Below are positions 51,278 to 62,507 of a stretch of DNA of 64,000 bases, in pieces; the first letter of the stretch is position 1; every line of letters begins with the position of its first letter. The position numbers were made by a program, and so were the translations under genes. The DNA comes from Mesorhizobium sp. AR07 (GTDB lineage: Bacteria; Pseudomonadota; Alphaproteobacteria; Rhizobiales; Rhizobiaceae). The stretch lies in the NCBI RefSeq assembly GCF_024746815.1, contig NZ_CP080525.1:2046001-2110000 (forward strand), in the 5' to 3' direction. The notes under the pieces are model-generated. The model was not told where the DNA came from. It saw nothing but the letters and a program-made list of their open reading frames with translations, and did no database searches.

Positions 51278-51460
51278 GAGCTGCCCCTCACCTGCCTGCC
51301 GGCATCCTCTCCCCGTATAGGGACTGGGAGAGGGACGCTGTCTTCGGCGATTTCGCCAATCGCCAACAAGTTACAAGAAGGGAGCCGAGGATCGCACCAG
51401 CCCCTTTTTCCCCGTCACCATACGGGGAGAAATGTCCGGCAGGACAATGAGGGGCGGCGC
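51278..51460. repeat. Two REP-like elements
   Basis: GCCCCTCACCTGCCTGCCGG with CTCTCCCCGTATAGGGACTG at 51278-51340, and CCCCGTCACCATACGGGGAG with AAATGTCCGGCAGGACAATG at 51401-51460. The second overlaps the end of the aldehyde dehydrogenase gene. Confidence 0.65.
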
Positions 51461-52932
51461 CGACTCGGCAAGAAATCCGGCCCACAAAACGTTCTGCCTA
51501 CTCCGCCGCCCTCGTACCCCGCGATGCCCTTGATCTCGAGGAAATCCTCGAGGCCGTATTCGGCATATTCGCGGCCGTTGCCGGACTGTTTGTAGCCGCC
51601 GAACGGCAGGCCGGCGTCCCAGGTGGGATAGTTGATGTAGACATTGCCGGTGCGCATGCGCGCCGCCACTTCGCGCGCCTTCTTCATGTCCTTGGCCTGG
51701 ATGTAGGAAGCAAGGCCGTAGACGGTGTCGTTGGCGGTGTCGATCACCTCGTCGACGCTGTCATAGGGCATGATCGCCAGCACCGGCCCGAAGATCTCCT
51801 CGCGCGCGATGCGCATGTCATGGGTGACGTCGGCGAAAACCGTTGGCCGGATATAGTAGCCGCGGTTGAGTTCGGCAGGCCGGCCGGGGCCGCCGGCGAC
51901 CAGTGTCGCGCCTTCGTCGATGCCGCTCTGGATCAGGTCCTGGATCTTGTCGAACTGGATCTGGCTGACGACCGGGCCAAGCTTGGTGCCAGCAGCATCG
52001 GCCGGGCCGACGGTGAACTTTTCCGCCGCGGCCTTGGCATAGCCGGCGGCCTCGTCGTGGCGGTCGCGCGGCACGAACATGCGCGTCGGCGCGTTGCAGG
52101 ACTGGCCGCTGTTGCTGAAGCAGCCGGCGACGCCCTTGGTGACGGCGTTTGCGAGGTCGACATCCCCAAACAGGATGTTGGCCGACTTGCCGCCGAGCTC
52201 CTGATGCACGCGCTTGACCGTGTCGGCGGCCGCCTTGGCCACCAAGATACCGGCGCGGGTCGAACCGGTGAACGACATCATGTCGATGTCGGGATGGCTG
52301 GACAGCGCCTGGCCGACACCCGGACCGTCGCCATTGACGAGGTTGAAGACGCCCTTCGGCACGCCGGCTTCGTCGAGGATTTCGGCGAAGATGATGGCAT
52401 CGAGCGGCGCGATTTCGGACGGCTTCAGCACCATGGTGCAGCCGGCGGCAAGGGCCGGTCCGACCTTGCAGGTGATCTGGTTCAAAGGCCAATTCCAAGG
52501 CGTGATCAGGCCGACGACGCCGATCGGCTCCTTGACCACCAGATGGTTGCCCTTCACATGACGGAACTCGAAACTCTTGAGCACGTCGGCCATCTTCTGC
52601 AGATGCGCGAGACCGATGCCGACCTGGCTGTCCAGCGCCATCTGGCGCGGCGCGCCCATTTCGCGCGAGACCGCAACCGCAAGATCGGCGCTGCGCTTCT
52701 TGTAGATCGCGATGATGCGGTTCAGCAGCTCGAGCCGCTCGCCGACCTCTGTGAAGCCAAATGTGTTGAAGGCGCGCTTGGCCGCGGCCACCGCCTTGTC
52801 GACATCGGCCTTGGAGCCGAGCGATATCTGCGCGAAGGCATCCTCATTCGACGGATCGATGACATCGAATGTGTTGGGCACAACTGGATCGACCCACGCG
52901 CCATCGATATAGAACTGCAGATTGTGTGACAT
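51415..52932 (-). CDS. Aldehyde dehydrogenase
   Basis: 505 aa. TPWNWPLNQITCKVGPALAA (oxyanion Asn), SFTGSTRAGILVAKAA, QELGGKSANILFGD (general-base Glu), NSGQSCNAPTRM (nucleophilic Cys) and EEIFGPVLAIMPYD are the standard landmarks. It oxidises an aldehyde with NAD(P). The domain normally ends near LEDFLEIKGIAGYEG. The last about 30 residues (including RRRPSLSCRTFLPVW) are encoded by a REP element. The ATG at 52932 follows GGGAGAAAACC. Confidence 0.9.
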   Translation of the reverse strand: MSHNLQFYIDGAWVDPVVPNTFDVIDPSNEDAFAQISLGSKADVDKAVAAAKRAFNTFGFTEVGERLELLNRIIAIYKKRSADLAVAVSREMGAPRQMALDSQVGIGLAHLQKMADVLKSFEFRHVKGNHLVVKEPIGVVGLITPWNWPLNQITCKVGPALAAGCTMVLKPSEIAPLDAIIFAEILDEAGVPKGVFNLVNGDGPGVGQALSSHPDIDMMSFTGSTRAGILVAKAAADTVKRVHQELGGKSANILFGDVDLANAVTKGVAGCFSNSGQSCNAPTRMFVPRDRHDEAAGYAKAAAEKFTVGPADAAGTKLGPVVSQIQFDKIQDLIQSGIDEGATLVAGGPGRPAELNRGYYIRPTVFADVTHDMRIAREEIFGPVLAIMPYDSVDEVIDTANDTVYGLASYIQAKDMKKAREVAARMRTGNVYINYPTWDAGLPFGGYKQSGNGREYAEYGLEDFLEIKGIAGYEGGGVGRTFCGPDFLPSRRRPSLSCRTFLPVW

Positions 52933-53104
52933 GGTTTTCTCCCTGGGGTGCACCGCATGGCCGTGCCGGCCGTCATATGTGGCTAGAGATAACGATGCAC
53001 AAACGGCGCTGTCAAACGCAACCCCCGAACTCGTTGAGCCAGAGTGGCAGTCATTGAGCCAGAGGGGTTGGGCCAGCTGTTCCGGAACGCAGGTGGGACA
53101 GCAC

Positions 53105-53132
53105 CCCCGTCTGTCCGGCAGGACAGACGGGG
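53105..53132. repeat. Perfect 12-bp hairpin
   Basis: CCCCGTCTGTCC, loop GGCA, GGACAGACGGGG. It resembles the GTCCGGCAGGAC core of the REP elements and may act as a terminator for the SDR gene at 53242. Nothing else is seen in the 52933-53241 gap. Confidence 0.6.
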
Positions 53133-53241
53133 TGTGAAGGAACTCGACGAAGGGTGCTTGCGCCTTCATCGCTCCACCTTTGGCCGACGGCAACATTCCT
53201 TTCAGGCCAGGGAAAGAGGCAAATCCTTCTGCGCCGAGGAA

Positions 53242-53982
53242 CTAGTATTCCTGCGCTGTCGGCCGGAACAGGATTTCGTTGATGTCGACCTCATCCGGCT
53301 GGCTCATGGCGAACACCACGGTCCTGGCGAAGGAATCGGCAGGGATGGCCACCCGGTCGTAGAGCGCGCGCACGCCCACGGCGACGTCGGCCTCGGTGAC
53401 GCTGTCCGGTAGCTCGGTCGCCACCGCGCCCGGCGAGATGATGGTGGTGCGGATGTTGTAGGGTTTCACCTCCTGGCGCAGGCCCTCCGAGATGACGCGC
53501 ACCGCGTGCTTGGTGGCGGCATAGACGGCGCCGCCCGGCCCGACCTTGTGGCCGGCGACCGACGACACATTGATGATGTGGCCGCTCTTCTGCGTCTTCA
53601 TGTGCGGAAGGGCGGCGGCGATGCCGTAGAGCACGCCCTTGATGTTGACGTCGATCATCCGGTCCCAGTCCTCGACCTTGCCGCGCTCCAGCGGCGAGTG
53701 CGGCATCAGGCCGGCATTGTTGATGATGACGTCGACACGGCCATGAATCTTGACCGCATGGTCGACGAGACGCCGGACCTGGCCGACATCGGTCACGTCC
53801 GTTTGCAAGATGGCGTCCTTGCCCAGCGACAACTCGCCGGCCAGCGCCTGCAGCCGGTCGAGGCGGCGCGCCCCCAGTACCAGCTTCGCGCCCTCCTTGG
53901 CCAGAAGCCGCGCGGCGGCTTCGCCCAGCCCGCTGCTGGCGCCGGTGATGACGACGACTTTATCCCGGATGTTCTCGGTCAT
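53242..53982 (-). CDS. SDR family oxidoreductase
   Basis: 246 aa. [51 protein letters not shown] and [18 protein letters not shown] are the canonical SDR elements. The type with NAG-x-MP-x-SPL is usually NADP-linked. It is followed upstream by an aldo-keto reductase and a cupin in the same direction; all three may be under the LysR regulator at 55565. Confidence 0.85.
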   Translation of the reverse strand: MTENIRDKVVVITGASSGLGEAAARLLAKEGAKLVLGARRLDRLQALAGELSLGKDAILQTDVTDVGQVRRLVDHAVKIHGRVDVIINNAGLMPHSPLERGKVEDWDRMIDVNIKGVLYGIAAALPHMKTQKSGHIINVSSVAGHKVGPGGAVYAATKHAVRVISEGLRQEVKPYNIRTTIISPGAVATELPDSVTEADVAVGVRALYDRVAIPADSFARTVVFAMSQPDEVDINEILFRPTAQEY

Positions 53983-54008
53983 GATCTCTTCCTTGTTCTA
54001 TCGATCGC

Positions 54009-55407
<1,399 letters not shown>

Positions 55408-55564
55408 GGTCTTATCCCTTCTTCACACGGGGCCAGATACGGCGGCCACCGTCCTTTGGGCCGTCTGGTTTTAGGCGCCCGATTGTGATGACGCCTATTT
55501 AGGGCCTGCGATTGATCGCGATTAGCTGCTATATCCGGCATGTACTTATGAGAAGGGTTCATGA

Positions 55565-56458
55565 ATGGCTCGCGACAACCTGAATGAGCTGACCGCTTTC
55601 CTCGCGGTCGCGCGCGAGGAAAGCTTCACCAGGGCAGCAGCAAAACTCGGCGTCTCGCAATCGGCGCTCAGCCACACGGTGCGCGCGCTCGAAGAGCGGC
55701 TGGGCTTAAGGCTGTTGACCCGCACCACGCGCAGCGTCTCGACGACCGAGGCGGGCGAGCGTTTGCTGCGCAGCGTCGGGCCGAGGCTCGACGAGATCGA
55801 GACCGAGTTGATCGCCTTGAGCGCGATGCGCAAAAAACCCGCCGGCACCATCCGCATCACCGCCGGCGAGCATGCCGCCGATGCGATCCTGTGGCCGGCG
55901 ATCGCCAGGCTGCTGCCCGACTATCCCGACATCAGGATCGAGATTATCGTCGACTACGGCCTGACCGACATCGTCGCCGAACGCTACGACGCCGGCGTGC
56001 GACTGGGCGAACAGGTGGCTCGCGACATGATCGCGGTGCGCATCGGCCCCGACATGCGCATGGCGGTGGTCGGCTCACCGGCCTACTTCGCCACGCGGCC
56101 AAAGCCGCGCACGCCGCAGGACCTGACCGCCCACAACTGCATCAATCTGCGCCTGCCGACCTATGGCGGCCTTTACGCCTGGGAATTCGAAAAGGCGGAT
56201 CGCGAGCTCAAGGTGCGCGTCGAAGGTCAGCTGGTGTTCAACACGGCAGCGCTGCGGCTGAATGCCGTTCTTGCCGGATTGGGCCTTGCCTATCTGCCCG
56301 AGGACCAGGTGCACGCGCAGCTTGCCGACGGCCGGCTGGTGCGAGTGCTTGCCGACTGGTGTGCGCCCTTCCCCGGCTATCACCTCTATTATCCCAGCCG
56401 CCGGCAAGCGACGCCCGCCTTCTCGCTGCTGGTCGACGCCTTGCGCCACCGGGACTAA
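55565..56458 (+). CDS. LysR family regulator
   Basis: 297 aa. FLAVAREESFTRAAAKLGVS, QSALSHTVRALEERLGLRLL is the helix-turn-helix; DIVAERYDAGVRLGEQVARD the effector domain. Very close paralog of the LysR at 28416. It is divergent from cupin, aldo-keto reductase and SDR genes, which it probably controls; the gap 55408-55564 should contain its sites. Confidence 0.9.
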   Translation: MARDNLNELTAFLAVAREESFTRAAAKLGVSQSALSHTVRALEERLGLRLLTRTTRSVSTTEAGERLLRSVGPRLDEIETELIALSAMRKKPAGTIRITAGEHAADAILWPAIARLLPDYPDIRIEIIVDYGLTDIVAERYDAGVRLGEQVARDMIAVRIGPDMRMAVVGSPAYFATRPKPRTPQDLTAHNCINLRLPTYGGLYAWEFEKADRELKVRVEGQLVFNTAALRLNAVLAGLGLAYLPEDQVHAQLADGRLVRVLADWCAPFPGYHLYYPSRRQATPAFSLLVDALRHRD

Positions 56459-56544
56459 ATGTGCGCGATCTGGATCGCATCCAGGGCCGTTCCATCTTCC
56501 CGCGTCAGCGTGATCTTTTCTGAAAAAGCACCGGAGCAATCGCC

Positions 56545-56931
56545 ATGACCGACACCGACCTCGCCGACACCTATCACGGCTATATCGCCTGCCTCAACAA
56601 CCAGGACTGGCGGAACCTGCACCGGTTCGTCCATGACGAGGTGCACTACAATGGCGACCGGGTCGGACTGTCGGGCTATCGCAAGATGCTGGAGCGTGAT
56701 TTTTCCGAGATCCCTGACCTCTATTTCGACATCCAGCTGCTGATCTCCGACATGCCTTTCATAGCCAGCCGGCTTCAATTCAACTGCACACCGAAGGGGA
56801 CCTTCTTTGGCCTTGCCATCAATGGCAGGAAGGTCTCCTTCAGCGAGAACGTCTTCTATGAATTTCTTGACGGCAGGATCAGGCACGTCTGGTCGGTGAT
56901 CGACAAGGCGGCCATCGAAGCGCAGCTTTGA
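56545..56931 (+). CDS. SnoaL-like ester cyclase
   Basis: 128 aa. YHGYIACLNNQDWRNLHRFV, GLSGYRKMLERDFSEIPDLY and VSFSENVFYEFLDGRIRHVW fit the SnoaL-like polyketide cyclase fold. It lies 86 bases after the LysR gene in the same direction. The substrate is unknown. Confidence 0.8.
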   Translation: MTDTDLADTYHGYIACLNNQDWRNLHRFVHDEVHYNGDRVGLSGYRKMLERDFSEIPDLYFDIQLLISDMPFIASRLQFNCTPKGTFFGLAINGRKVSFSENVFYEFLDGRIRHVWSVIDKAAIEAQL

Positions 56932-56984
56932 TGGCATGGCGCAGCGCACGGCACAGCCGCTTCCCCCAGGGCAATTCCAGGAAA

Positions 56985-57095
56985 AGTGTGAAACGGGTTT
57001 CCCGGGAAAGCGCGTAGCGCTTTCCCTTAGGGAATTACGTCAAAACAAAGAGTTAGAGCGGTTCGCCGTTTCCGTGAAACGGTGAACTGCTCTAG
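56985..57095. repeat. Rhizobial-type intergenic double-hairpin repeat
   Basis: GGGAAAGCG / CGCTTTCCC forms a perfect 9-bp hairpin, followed by a longer imperfect one (TAGAGCGGTTCGCCGTTTC paired with GAAACGGTGAACTGCTCTA). Such composite palindromes are common between rhizobial genes; the family name was not checked. Further REP remnants lie at 57235-57270. Confidence 0.6.
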
Positions 57096-57324
57096 GGCGA
57101 CAGCATGTGAAGCATGGAGGCAGTGGGCGCTGTGCCCATTGTCACCGCCGACGGGATAGTCGTCGGCAGTGACGGCCGCGCAATCGTCGAGGGAGACATC
57201 CCAGGATCCGTTGAAAGCGAGCGGCGGTGCTGTGGCCAGCCCCTTCTCCCCGTTCTACGGGAGATAGGGCTGGCAGGGGCGGCGCCGACTTCCGCAATGC
57301 GAATGCAATCGTTCGTAAAAATCA

Positions 57325-57355
57325 ATCATTCTAACGAAAATAATTCGTTGGAAAG
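57325..57355 (+). promoter_or_regulatory. Operator-like palindrome before the YeiH-like gene
   Basis: TTCTAACGAA and TTCGTTGGAA face each other across AATAA within an AT-rich stretch. The core AACGAA-N5-TTCGTT is perfect. It lies about 50 bases before the proposed TTG start. Confidence 0.55.
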
Positions 57356-57404
57356 ATCGGTTCAGGAATGGCATTCCTCCAGCATACCTGCCTGGAGCAT
57401 TGCA

Positions 57405-58466
57405 TTGTCTTTCCTTACCCGTGCCGCGAACGATATTCCGAAAAGCCTGATTTCCGCCGAACTGGCCCAAGGGCAAAGATCCCTCAATTCGGTGTGGAAC
57501 GGTGTCGTGCCCGGCATCGTGCTGGTCGCGATGATATCAGGTGTCGCCTTCTCGGCCCGCAATGTCTCCGGCTTCGCACTGTTCAGCCCAATGATCCTCG
57601 CCGTCGTCGCCGGCATGATCTATTCCAACGTGCTCGGCATGCCCGCCCACGCCAAGGCCGGCATCGCCTTTTCGCAGCGCCGGCTGCTGCGCTTCGCCAT
57701 CGTGCTGCTCGGCTTCCAGCTAACGCTTGGCCAGGTGGTGTCGATCGGCGCCGGCGGTGTCGGCATCGTCGCGTTGACCCTTGGCGCCACCTTCGTCTTC
57801 ACCATCACGCTCGGCCGGCTGATCGGCGTCGATGCCAAGCTGGCGCAGCTGATCGCCGCCGGCACCTCGATCTGCGGCGCTTCGGCCATCGTCGCCACCA
57901 ACATCGTCACCGATGCGCGCGACGAGGACGTCACCTATGCCGTCGCCTCGATCACCTTGTTCGGCACCATCGCCATGCTCGGCTTCCCATTGCTGGCGCC
58001 CGTGCTCGGCCTCGACCAGCACGCCTTCGGCCTGTGGGCCGGCGCCTCGATCCATGAGGTGGCGCAAGTCATCGGCGCCGGCTTTCAGAACGGCACCCAG
58101 TCGGGCGAGATCGCCACCGTCGCCAAGCTGACCCGCGTCGCCATGCTGGCGCCGATGGTGATCGCGCTCGGCCTGATGGCGCGCCGCAAGAACAGCGATC
58201 AGTCGGCAGCACGGCCGCCCATGCCATGGTTTGTCGCCGCCTTCGTCGCTGTGGTGGCGCTGAACAGCCTCGTCGCGGTACCACCCGAGGTGAAGTCGGC
58301 GATGGCGCTCGCCACCACCATCATGCTGACCATGGGTCTGGCCGCCATGGGCCTGCAGGCCGACATTTCGCAACTGCGCTCGCGCGGCCTGCGGCCGCTG
58401 GCGCTGGCCTTCTCGGCCTTCCTGTTCATCGGCTGCTTCAGCCTGATGCTGGTGAGGTTCGCCTGA
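57405..58466 (+). CDS. YeiH-type putative sulfate/anion exporter
   Basis: 353 aa, about ten membrane segments. [39 protein letters not shown] and [17 protein letters not shown] are the signature regions of the UPF0324/YeiH family, proposed to export sulfate or related anions. The TTG at 57405 is preferred: GGAG lies seven bases upstream, the family length (about 350 aa) is met, and the operator-like palindrome sits upstream. ATGs at 57297 and 57303 would lie before the palindrome. Confidence 0.8.
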   Translation: MSFLTRAANDIPKSLISAELAQGQRSLNSVWNGVVPGIVLVAMISGVAFSARNVSGFALFSPMILAVVAGMIYSNVLGMPAHAKAGIAFSQRRLLRFAIVLLGFQLTLGQVVSIGAGGVGIVALTLGATFVFTITLGRLIGVDAKLAQLIAAGTSICGASAIVATNIVTDARDEDVTYAVASITLFGTIAMLGFPLLAPVLGLDQHAFGLWAGASIHEVAQVIGAGFQNGTQSGEIATVAKLTRVAMLAPMVIALGLMARRKNSDQSAARPPMPWFVAAFVAVVALNSLVAVPPEVKSAMALATTIMLTMGLAAMGLQADISQLRSRGLRPLALAFSAFLFIGCFSLMLVRFA

Positions 58467-58556
58467 GCATTGGCGGGCGCTATCGGCGCGTTTGGGAATC
58501 AAAACTACATCGGCTAGGCTCTGCCGCGTATCAGCACGCGAGCCAGCAACCGACTC

Positions 58557-59615
58557 ATGCCGTTCATTCCCCTGCCCTTTGTCGTCGCCCTGTTGCTGTT
58601 CATCCTGCTTTGGGTCGTCGCCAGACGAGAGGATGAGGCAGCACCCAACCTGCCGTTTCTTGGCCTGATCCTGCTCAGCGCGCTGCAATCGGTGTTCACC
58701 GGCCTGCGCTGGGGTTATGGCGTAAGCGAGGTCGGCTACATCGCTCCCGTGTCCGCCGCGATCATGCCATCGCTGCTCTACGCCGGCGTCTCCAAGCTCG
58801 TCCGGACCGGCAACCGCCAATGGCCGGCCCTGCTGGCGATCCATGCGACTCCGGCCGTCATGATCATCGTGCTGATGATTTTTTGGCACGAAGCGATCGA
58901 CGTAGCACTGATATCAATCGATTTCATCTATGCCGCCGCCATTCTCTGGCTGCTTCGGTCTGGCGCGGATGGTCTCCGCCTTGCCCCTTTCGACGGGGCG
59001 GTGCCGGTCTACCAGGCCATCATTGCCGCAGCAGTGACGCTGTGCCTGTCGGGGGGACTGGTCGACATGCTGGTTTCCTTCGACCTGGCATCGGGGCATG
59101 GCGATCGTGCGGCGATGGTGATCGGCATCGCCAATCTTTTCATCCTCGTCTTCGTCGGCGTGGCGGCGGCGGCGGCCAGCCAAAGCCGTGTTCCGCTCAA
59201 TGCTACCGAGCCCGCCGAGGCTTCACCCCCATCCGGTGTCGGCGAAGACGCCGATACCATCCGTCGGGTCGATGAGATGATGCAGGACAAGAAGCTCTAT
59301 CGTGACGCCAATCTCAACCTCAACCGCCTTGCCCGCCGCGCCGGAATTCCGGCGCGGCAGATTTCGGCTGCGATCAACCGGGCGACCGCCAGGAACGTCT
59401 CGCAATATGTCAACCAATACCGCATCACCGAGGCCTGCCGGCTGCTGACCGAAACCGATCAGTCCGTGACCGAAATCATGCTTGCGGTCGGTTTCCAGAC
59501 CAAGTCGAACTTCAACCGCGAGTTCCGCCGCGTGACGGACATGACCCCACTCACCTGGCGGGACCGGAACGCGCAGGGCGTATCCCCCTCGCCCGCAACC
59601 CTGGCCAGCGGCTGA
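58557..59615 (+). CDS. AraC family regulator with membrane sensor domain
   Basis: 352 aa. Six to seven hydrophobic segments in residues 1-215 (FVVALLLFILLWVV, LLAIHATPAVMIIVLMIFW) are followed by an AraC-type double helix-turn-helix (LNLNRLARRAGIPARQISAA, ACRLLTETDQSVTEIMLAVG, FQTKSNFNREFRRVTDMTP). A membrane-bound transcription factor probably sensing an envelope signal. The targets are unknown; the exported hydrolase downstream is a candidate. Confidence 0.85.
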   Translation: MPFIPLPFVVALLLFILLWVVARREDEAAPNLPFLGLILLSALQSVFTGLRWGYGVSEVGYIAPVSAAIMPSLLYAGVSKLVRTGNRQWPALLAIHATPAVMIIVLMIFWHEAIDVALISIDFIYAAAILWLLRSGADGLRLAPFDGAVPVYQAIIAAAVTLCLSGGLVDMLVSFDLASGHGDRAAMVIGIANLFILVFVGVAAAAASQSRVPLNATEPAEASPPSGVGEDADTIRRVDEMMQDKKLYRDANLNLNRLARRAGIPARQISAAINRATARNVSQYVNQYRITEACRLLTETDQSVTEIMLAVGFQTKSNFNREFRRVTDMTPLTWRDRNAQGVSPSPATLASG

Positions 59616-59814
59616 AGGCCGACCACGCCAACTGGCATCAAGCGGTACCAGATCGCGATAGTGCACGTCCTCGATCACGATCGAGGTCGCGGGCTTCGTT
59701 CGGATCCGCTGATATCGCGGCATGAACACAGCAACCGAACTGCCCGCCAAACCAGAAGCTGAAGCCTCCGGGCTCTCCAGCCCATGGCGCTCGCGTTCGG
59801 GAACGGAGATCTCA

Positions 59815-60864
59815 ATGAAATTCTGGACCATGCTTTGCACCATCATTGCTTCAACAATGCTGGTGCAACACGCGGCGAGCGCCAGCGACAATGTCGGCGT
59901 TCGTCAGCTTCCCGCCCCGTCCAGGGAGCGCGGCACCAGTCTCGATGTAACGGTCTGGTACCCGGCGCAACCGGGCGGCGAGACGGTTATGCTCGGCGAC
60001 AGTCAGCTTTTCATCGGAACGTCCGCCATGCGCGATGCGCCGATCTCTGGCGGACAATTTCCGCTCATCCTGCTTTCACATGGCGCTGGTCTGGCGGGAA
60101 ACCCGCAAGCCCTGAGCTGGATCGCGACGCCTTTGGCCAGTCAAGGCTTCGTCGTCGCCGCCCCTACGCATCCGGGGAATTCGGGGAGAAACAAATCTGC
60201 CGCCGAAACGATGAAACTTTGGTTGCGGCCTGCCGATCTCACGGCAACCCTGGACGCAATAGGGAAGGACACCTTCTTTAGGGATCACCTTGAGCAAAGC
60301 AAGATTGGCGCCCTTGGCCTTTCCATGGGCGGCAACACGGCGCTCGCGATAGCCGGCGCGCGCCTCGACGTGAAACTGCTCGCGGGCTATTGCGATACGG
60401 ACGTGCTCAATGCTTCGCTTTGCGAGTGGGTCAGGCAAAGCGGCGTTGATCTTCACGCCATGGATTTGCAGCCCGCCGGCCGTGATAACCGGGATGAGCG
60501 CATTCAGTTCGTCATGGCGATCGATCCCGCTCCGTCCGATATATTTGACGTCAAAAGCTTTGCCGGCGTCAAAATTCCGGTCGATATCGTCAATCTTGGT
60601 CGACCGGGAAAGATCCCGTTGACCGTCGACGCCTCCGGCATTGCAAAAGCGATTTCAGCGGCCAGCTACGCGACGATCGACGATGCAAGCCATTATAGCA
60701 TGTTCGGTGAGTGCAAACCCGGCGCGTCCAGTATCATTGCATCCGAACAGATAGGTGACCCGGTTTGCGACGATGGCGGGGAACGATCGCGCGGTGCGAT
60801 TCACACACAACTGATCAATATTACAGTTGCAGCTTTCAACCGCGCGCTGAAGGCCAATCCGTAG
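59815..60864 (+). CDS. Exported dienelactone-hydrolase-like protein
   Basis: 349 aa with a signal peptide (1-24, MLCTIIASTMLVQHAASA). VRQLPAPSRERGTSLDVTVW, PLILLSHGAGLAGN, GALGLSMGGNTALAIAGARL (nucleophile Ser) and DDASHYSMFGECKPG (His) fit the predicted-dienelactone-hydrolase group of the alpha/beta fold. GGAGATCTCA precedes the ATG at 59815; the open frame upstream has no such site. Four Cys in the mature part could form disulfides. Confidence 0.8.
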   Translation: MKFWTMLCTIIASTMLVQHAASASDNVGVRQLPAPSRERGTSLDVTVWYPAQPGGETVMLGDSQLFIGTSAMRDAPISGGQFPLILLSHGAGLAGNPQALSWIATPLASQGFVVAAPTHPGNSGRNKSAAETMKLWLRPADLTATLDAIGKDTFFRDHLEQSKIGALGLSMGGNTALAIAGARLDVKLLAGYCDTDVLNASLCEWVRQSGVDLHAMDLQPAGRDNRDERIQFVMAIDPAPSDIFDVKSFAGVKIPVDIVNLGRPGKIPLTVDASGIAKAISAASYATIDDASHYSMFGECKPGASSIIASEQIGDPVCDDGGERSRGAIHTQLINITVAAFNRALKANP

Positions 60865-60905
60865 GCTCGGCCTGACAGGGTCGGCATCCCCGAACCGCGC
60901 GCTGT

Positions 60906-61403
60906 TCAATCCTCGAACGAACTCGCCTCGGCATAGATCGCCGCCAGTGTCTCGATGCCGGCCTGATCGGCTTTGTCGAAGCGGCCGGGCAGCGGGCTGT
61001 CGAGATCGAGCACGCCGAAGACGCCGTCATCGTCTTCGAGCAGCACGACCAGTTCCGAACGCGAGTCGGCGTCGCAGGCGATGTGGCCGGGGAAGTCGTG
61101 CACATCCTTGATCAGCATCGAGGTGCCGAGTTCGACCGCGGTTCCGCAGACGCCCTTGCCGACCGCAATGCGCACGCAGGCCGGTTTGCCCTGGAAGGGG
61201 CCGAGCACCATTTCCTCGTCCGATGCCAGGAAATAGAACCCCGCCCAGTTGAGGTCGGGCACCATCTGGAAGATCAGCGCGGCGGTGTTGGCGGCGTTGG
61301 CGATCGAATCGCGCTCGCCGTCGAGCAACGCTTTCAGCTGCGTGGCGAGGTCGCGGTAGAATGCCGCCTTGTCCGACGTGTCGATGGCCTTGGCCGCGAA
61401 CAT
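60906..61403 (-). CDS. Free methionine-R-sulfoxide reductase (GAF domain)
   Basis: 165 aa, a stand-alone GAF domain. LNWAGFYFLASDEEMVLGPF, GKPACVRIAVGKGVCGTAVE and HIACDADSRSELVVLL contain the three conserved Cys of fRMsr (MsrC/YebR type), which reduces free methionine-R-sulfoxide with thioredoxin. GGAGACAAGTG precedes the ATG at 61403. Confidence 0.9.
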   Translation of the reverse strand: MFAAKAIDTSDKAAFYRDLATQLKALLDGERDSIANAANTAALIFQMVPDLNWAGFYFLASDEEMVLGPFQGKPACVRIAVGKGVCGTAVELGTSMLIKDVHDFPGHIACDADSRSELVVLLEDDDGVFGVLDLDSPLPGRFDKADQAGIETLAAIYAEASSFED

Positions 61404-61483
61404 CACTTGTCTCCGTATCGAGAATCGCGGTTCCGTTTCCGCAAGCTCTGCCCAAACGACCACCGGAACAGTCTAGCGTGAAT

Positions 61484-61720
61484 TCAGGTCGCTGCGAAAG
61501 CCGGCAGAAGCGCATTCAACCAATCGTCAGAACCCGCGTGCCGGCTCACCGCGACATCACGCAGCGGCGGGCGGCCGTAGAGCCGGCTGTATTCGCGGCT
61601 GAACTGCGACGGGCTCTGATAGCCGGCCGAGCCGACGTCCAGGCGCATCATCGTCGACGTGCTGATCTGGGCGGCTTCAGTCGAGGCCGGCCGCAATGCG
61701 GCCAGCGGCATCATGACCGA
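61484..61720 (-). pseudogene. C-terminal fragment of an AraC-type regulator
   Basis: [33 protein letters not shown] is the second helix-turn-helix of an AraC protein of the subgroup with the [13 protein letters not shown] motif. The upstream part of the domain ([10 protein letters not shown]) is truncated and preceded by unrelated frame. No complete sensor domain exists, so it is a remnant. Confidence 0.7.
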
Positions 61721-61818
61721 GATGGGGCATTCGTCGGTGCATGCGATGATCCACCAGCGCACTGTGGACTGGACGGTGGCGCCGGTTCGCCACAGTATCG
61801 GGTGACGGAGGACCAACG

Positions 61819-62387
61819 ATGGACAATCATGCACATCATCGCTGCGGCTGGCCGAGGGCGATCCGTTGATGCGCGCCTATCACGACGAGGAATGGGGCGT
61901 TCCGCAGCATGATGCCCGCATGCTGTGGGAAATGCTGATGCTGGAAGGGTTCCAGGCCGGTCTCGCCTGGATCATCGTGCTCAGAAAACGCGACGCCTTT
62001 CGCGCCGCCTTCGCCGGCTTCGATCCGGAAAAGGTCGCGCGCTTCGGCACGGCGGATGTCGAGCGGCTGATGGCCGACCCCGGCATCATCCGTGCCCGCG
62101 CCAAGATCGAAGCGACGATCCGGGGCGCGGAGATTTTCTGCGAGATGGCCGAGCGTGGCGAGAGCTTCGCCGACTTCTGCTGGTCCTTCACCGATGGCAA
62201 GGTGCTCGACAATGATGGCCACAGCTGGATCGCGTCATCGCCCCTGTCCGAGCGGATTTCGAAGGAGATGAGGCGGCGTGGTTTCAAATTCGTCGGCCCG
62301 ACCATCGTCTATGCCTGGATGCAAGCGGTCGGCATCGTCAACGATCACGCGGCCGGCTGCTTCCGGCGGTCGCAAGTCGGGCTTTGA
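61819..62387 (+). pseudogene. tag: Frameshifted DNA-3-methyladenine glycosylase I
   Basis: The ATG at 61819 with GGAGGACCAACG starts [12 protein letters not shown], the correct Tag N-terminus with its zinc-binding Cys. A missing G after 61854 then shifts the frame to a stop at 61867-61869. Restoring it gives [20 protein letters not shown] and the full enzyme (GFQAGLAWIIVLRKRDAFR, VNDHAAGCF with the other zinc ligands). Translation from 61866 or 61869 would lack the N-terminal Cys. Tag removes 3-methyladenine from DNA. Confidence 0.8.
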
Positions 62388-62507
62388 TCACGGCAACATT
62401 GTCAGGGCGCTTGGGTTCGCTCTTTGGTGGAGAAGACGTCCTGTCCGACACTCGGCAGCACGGCACGTCCATCGAACCGTGCTGCCTTGATCAAGTAGGC
62501 AAGTCCA

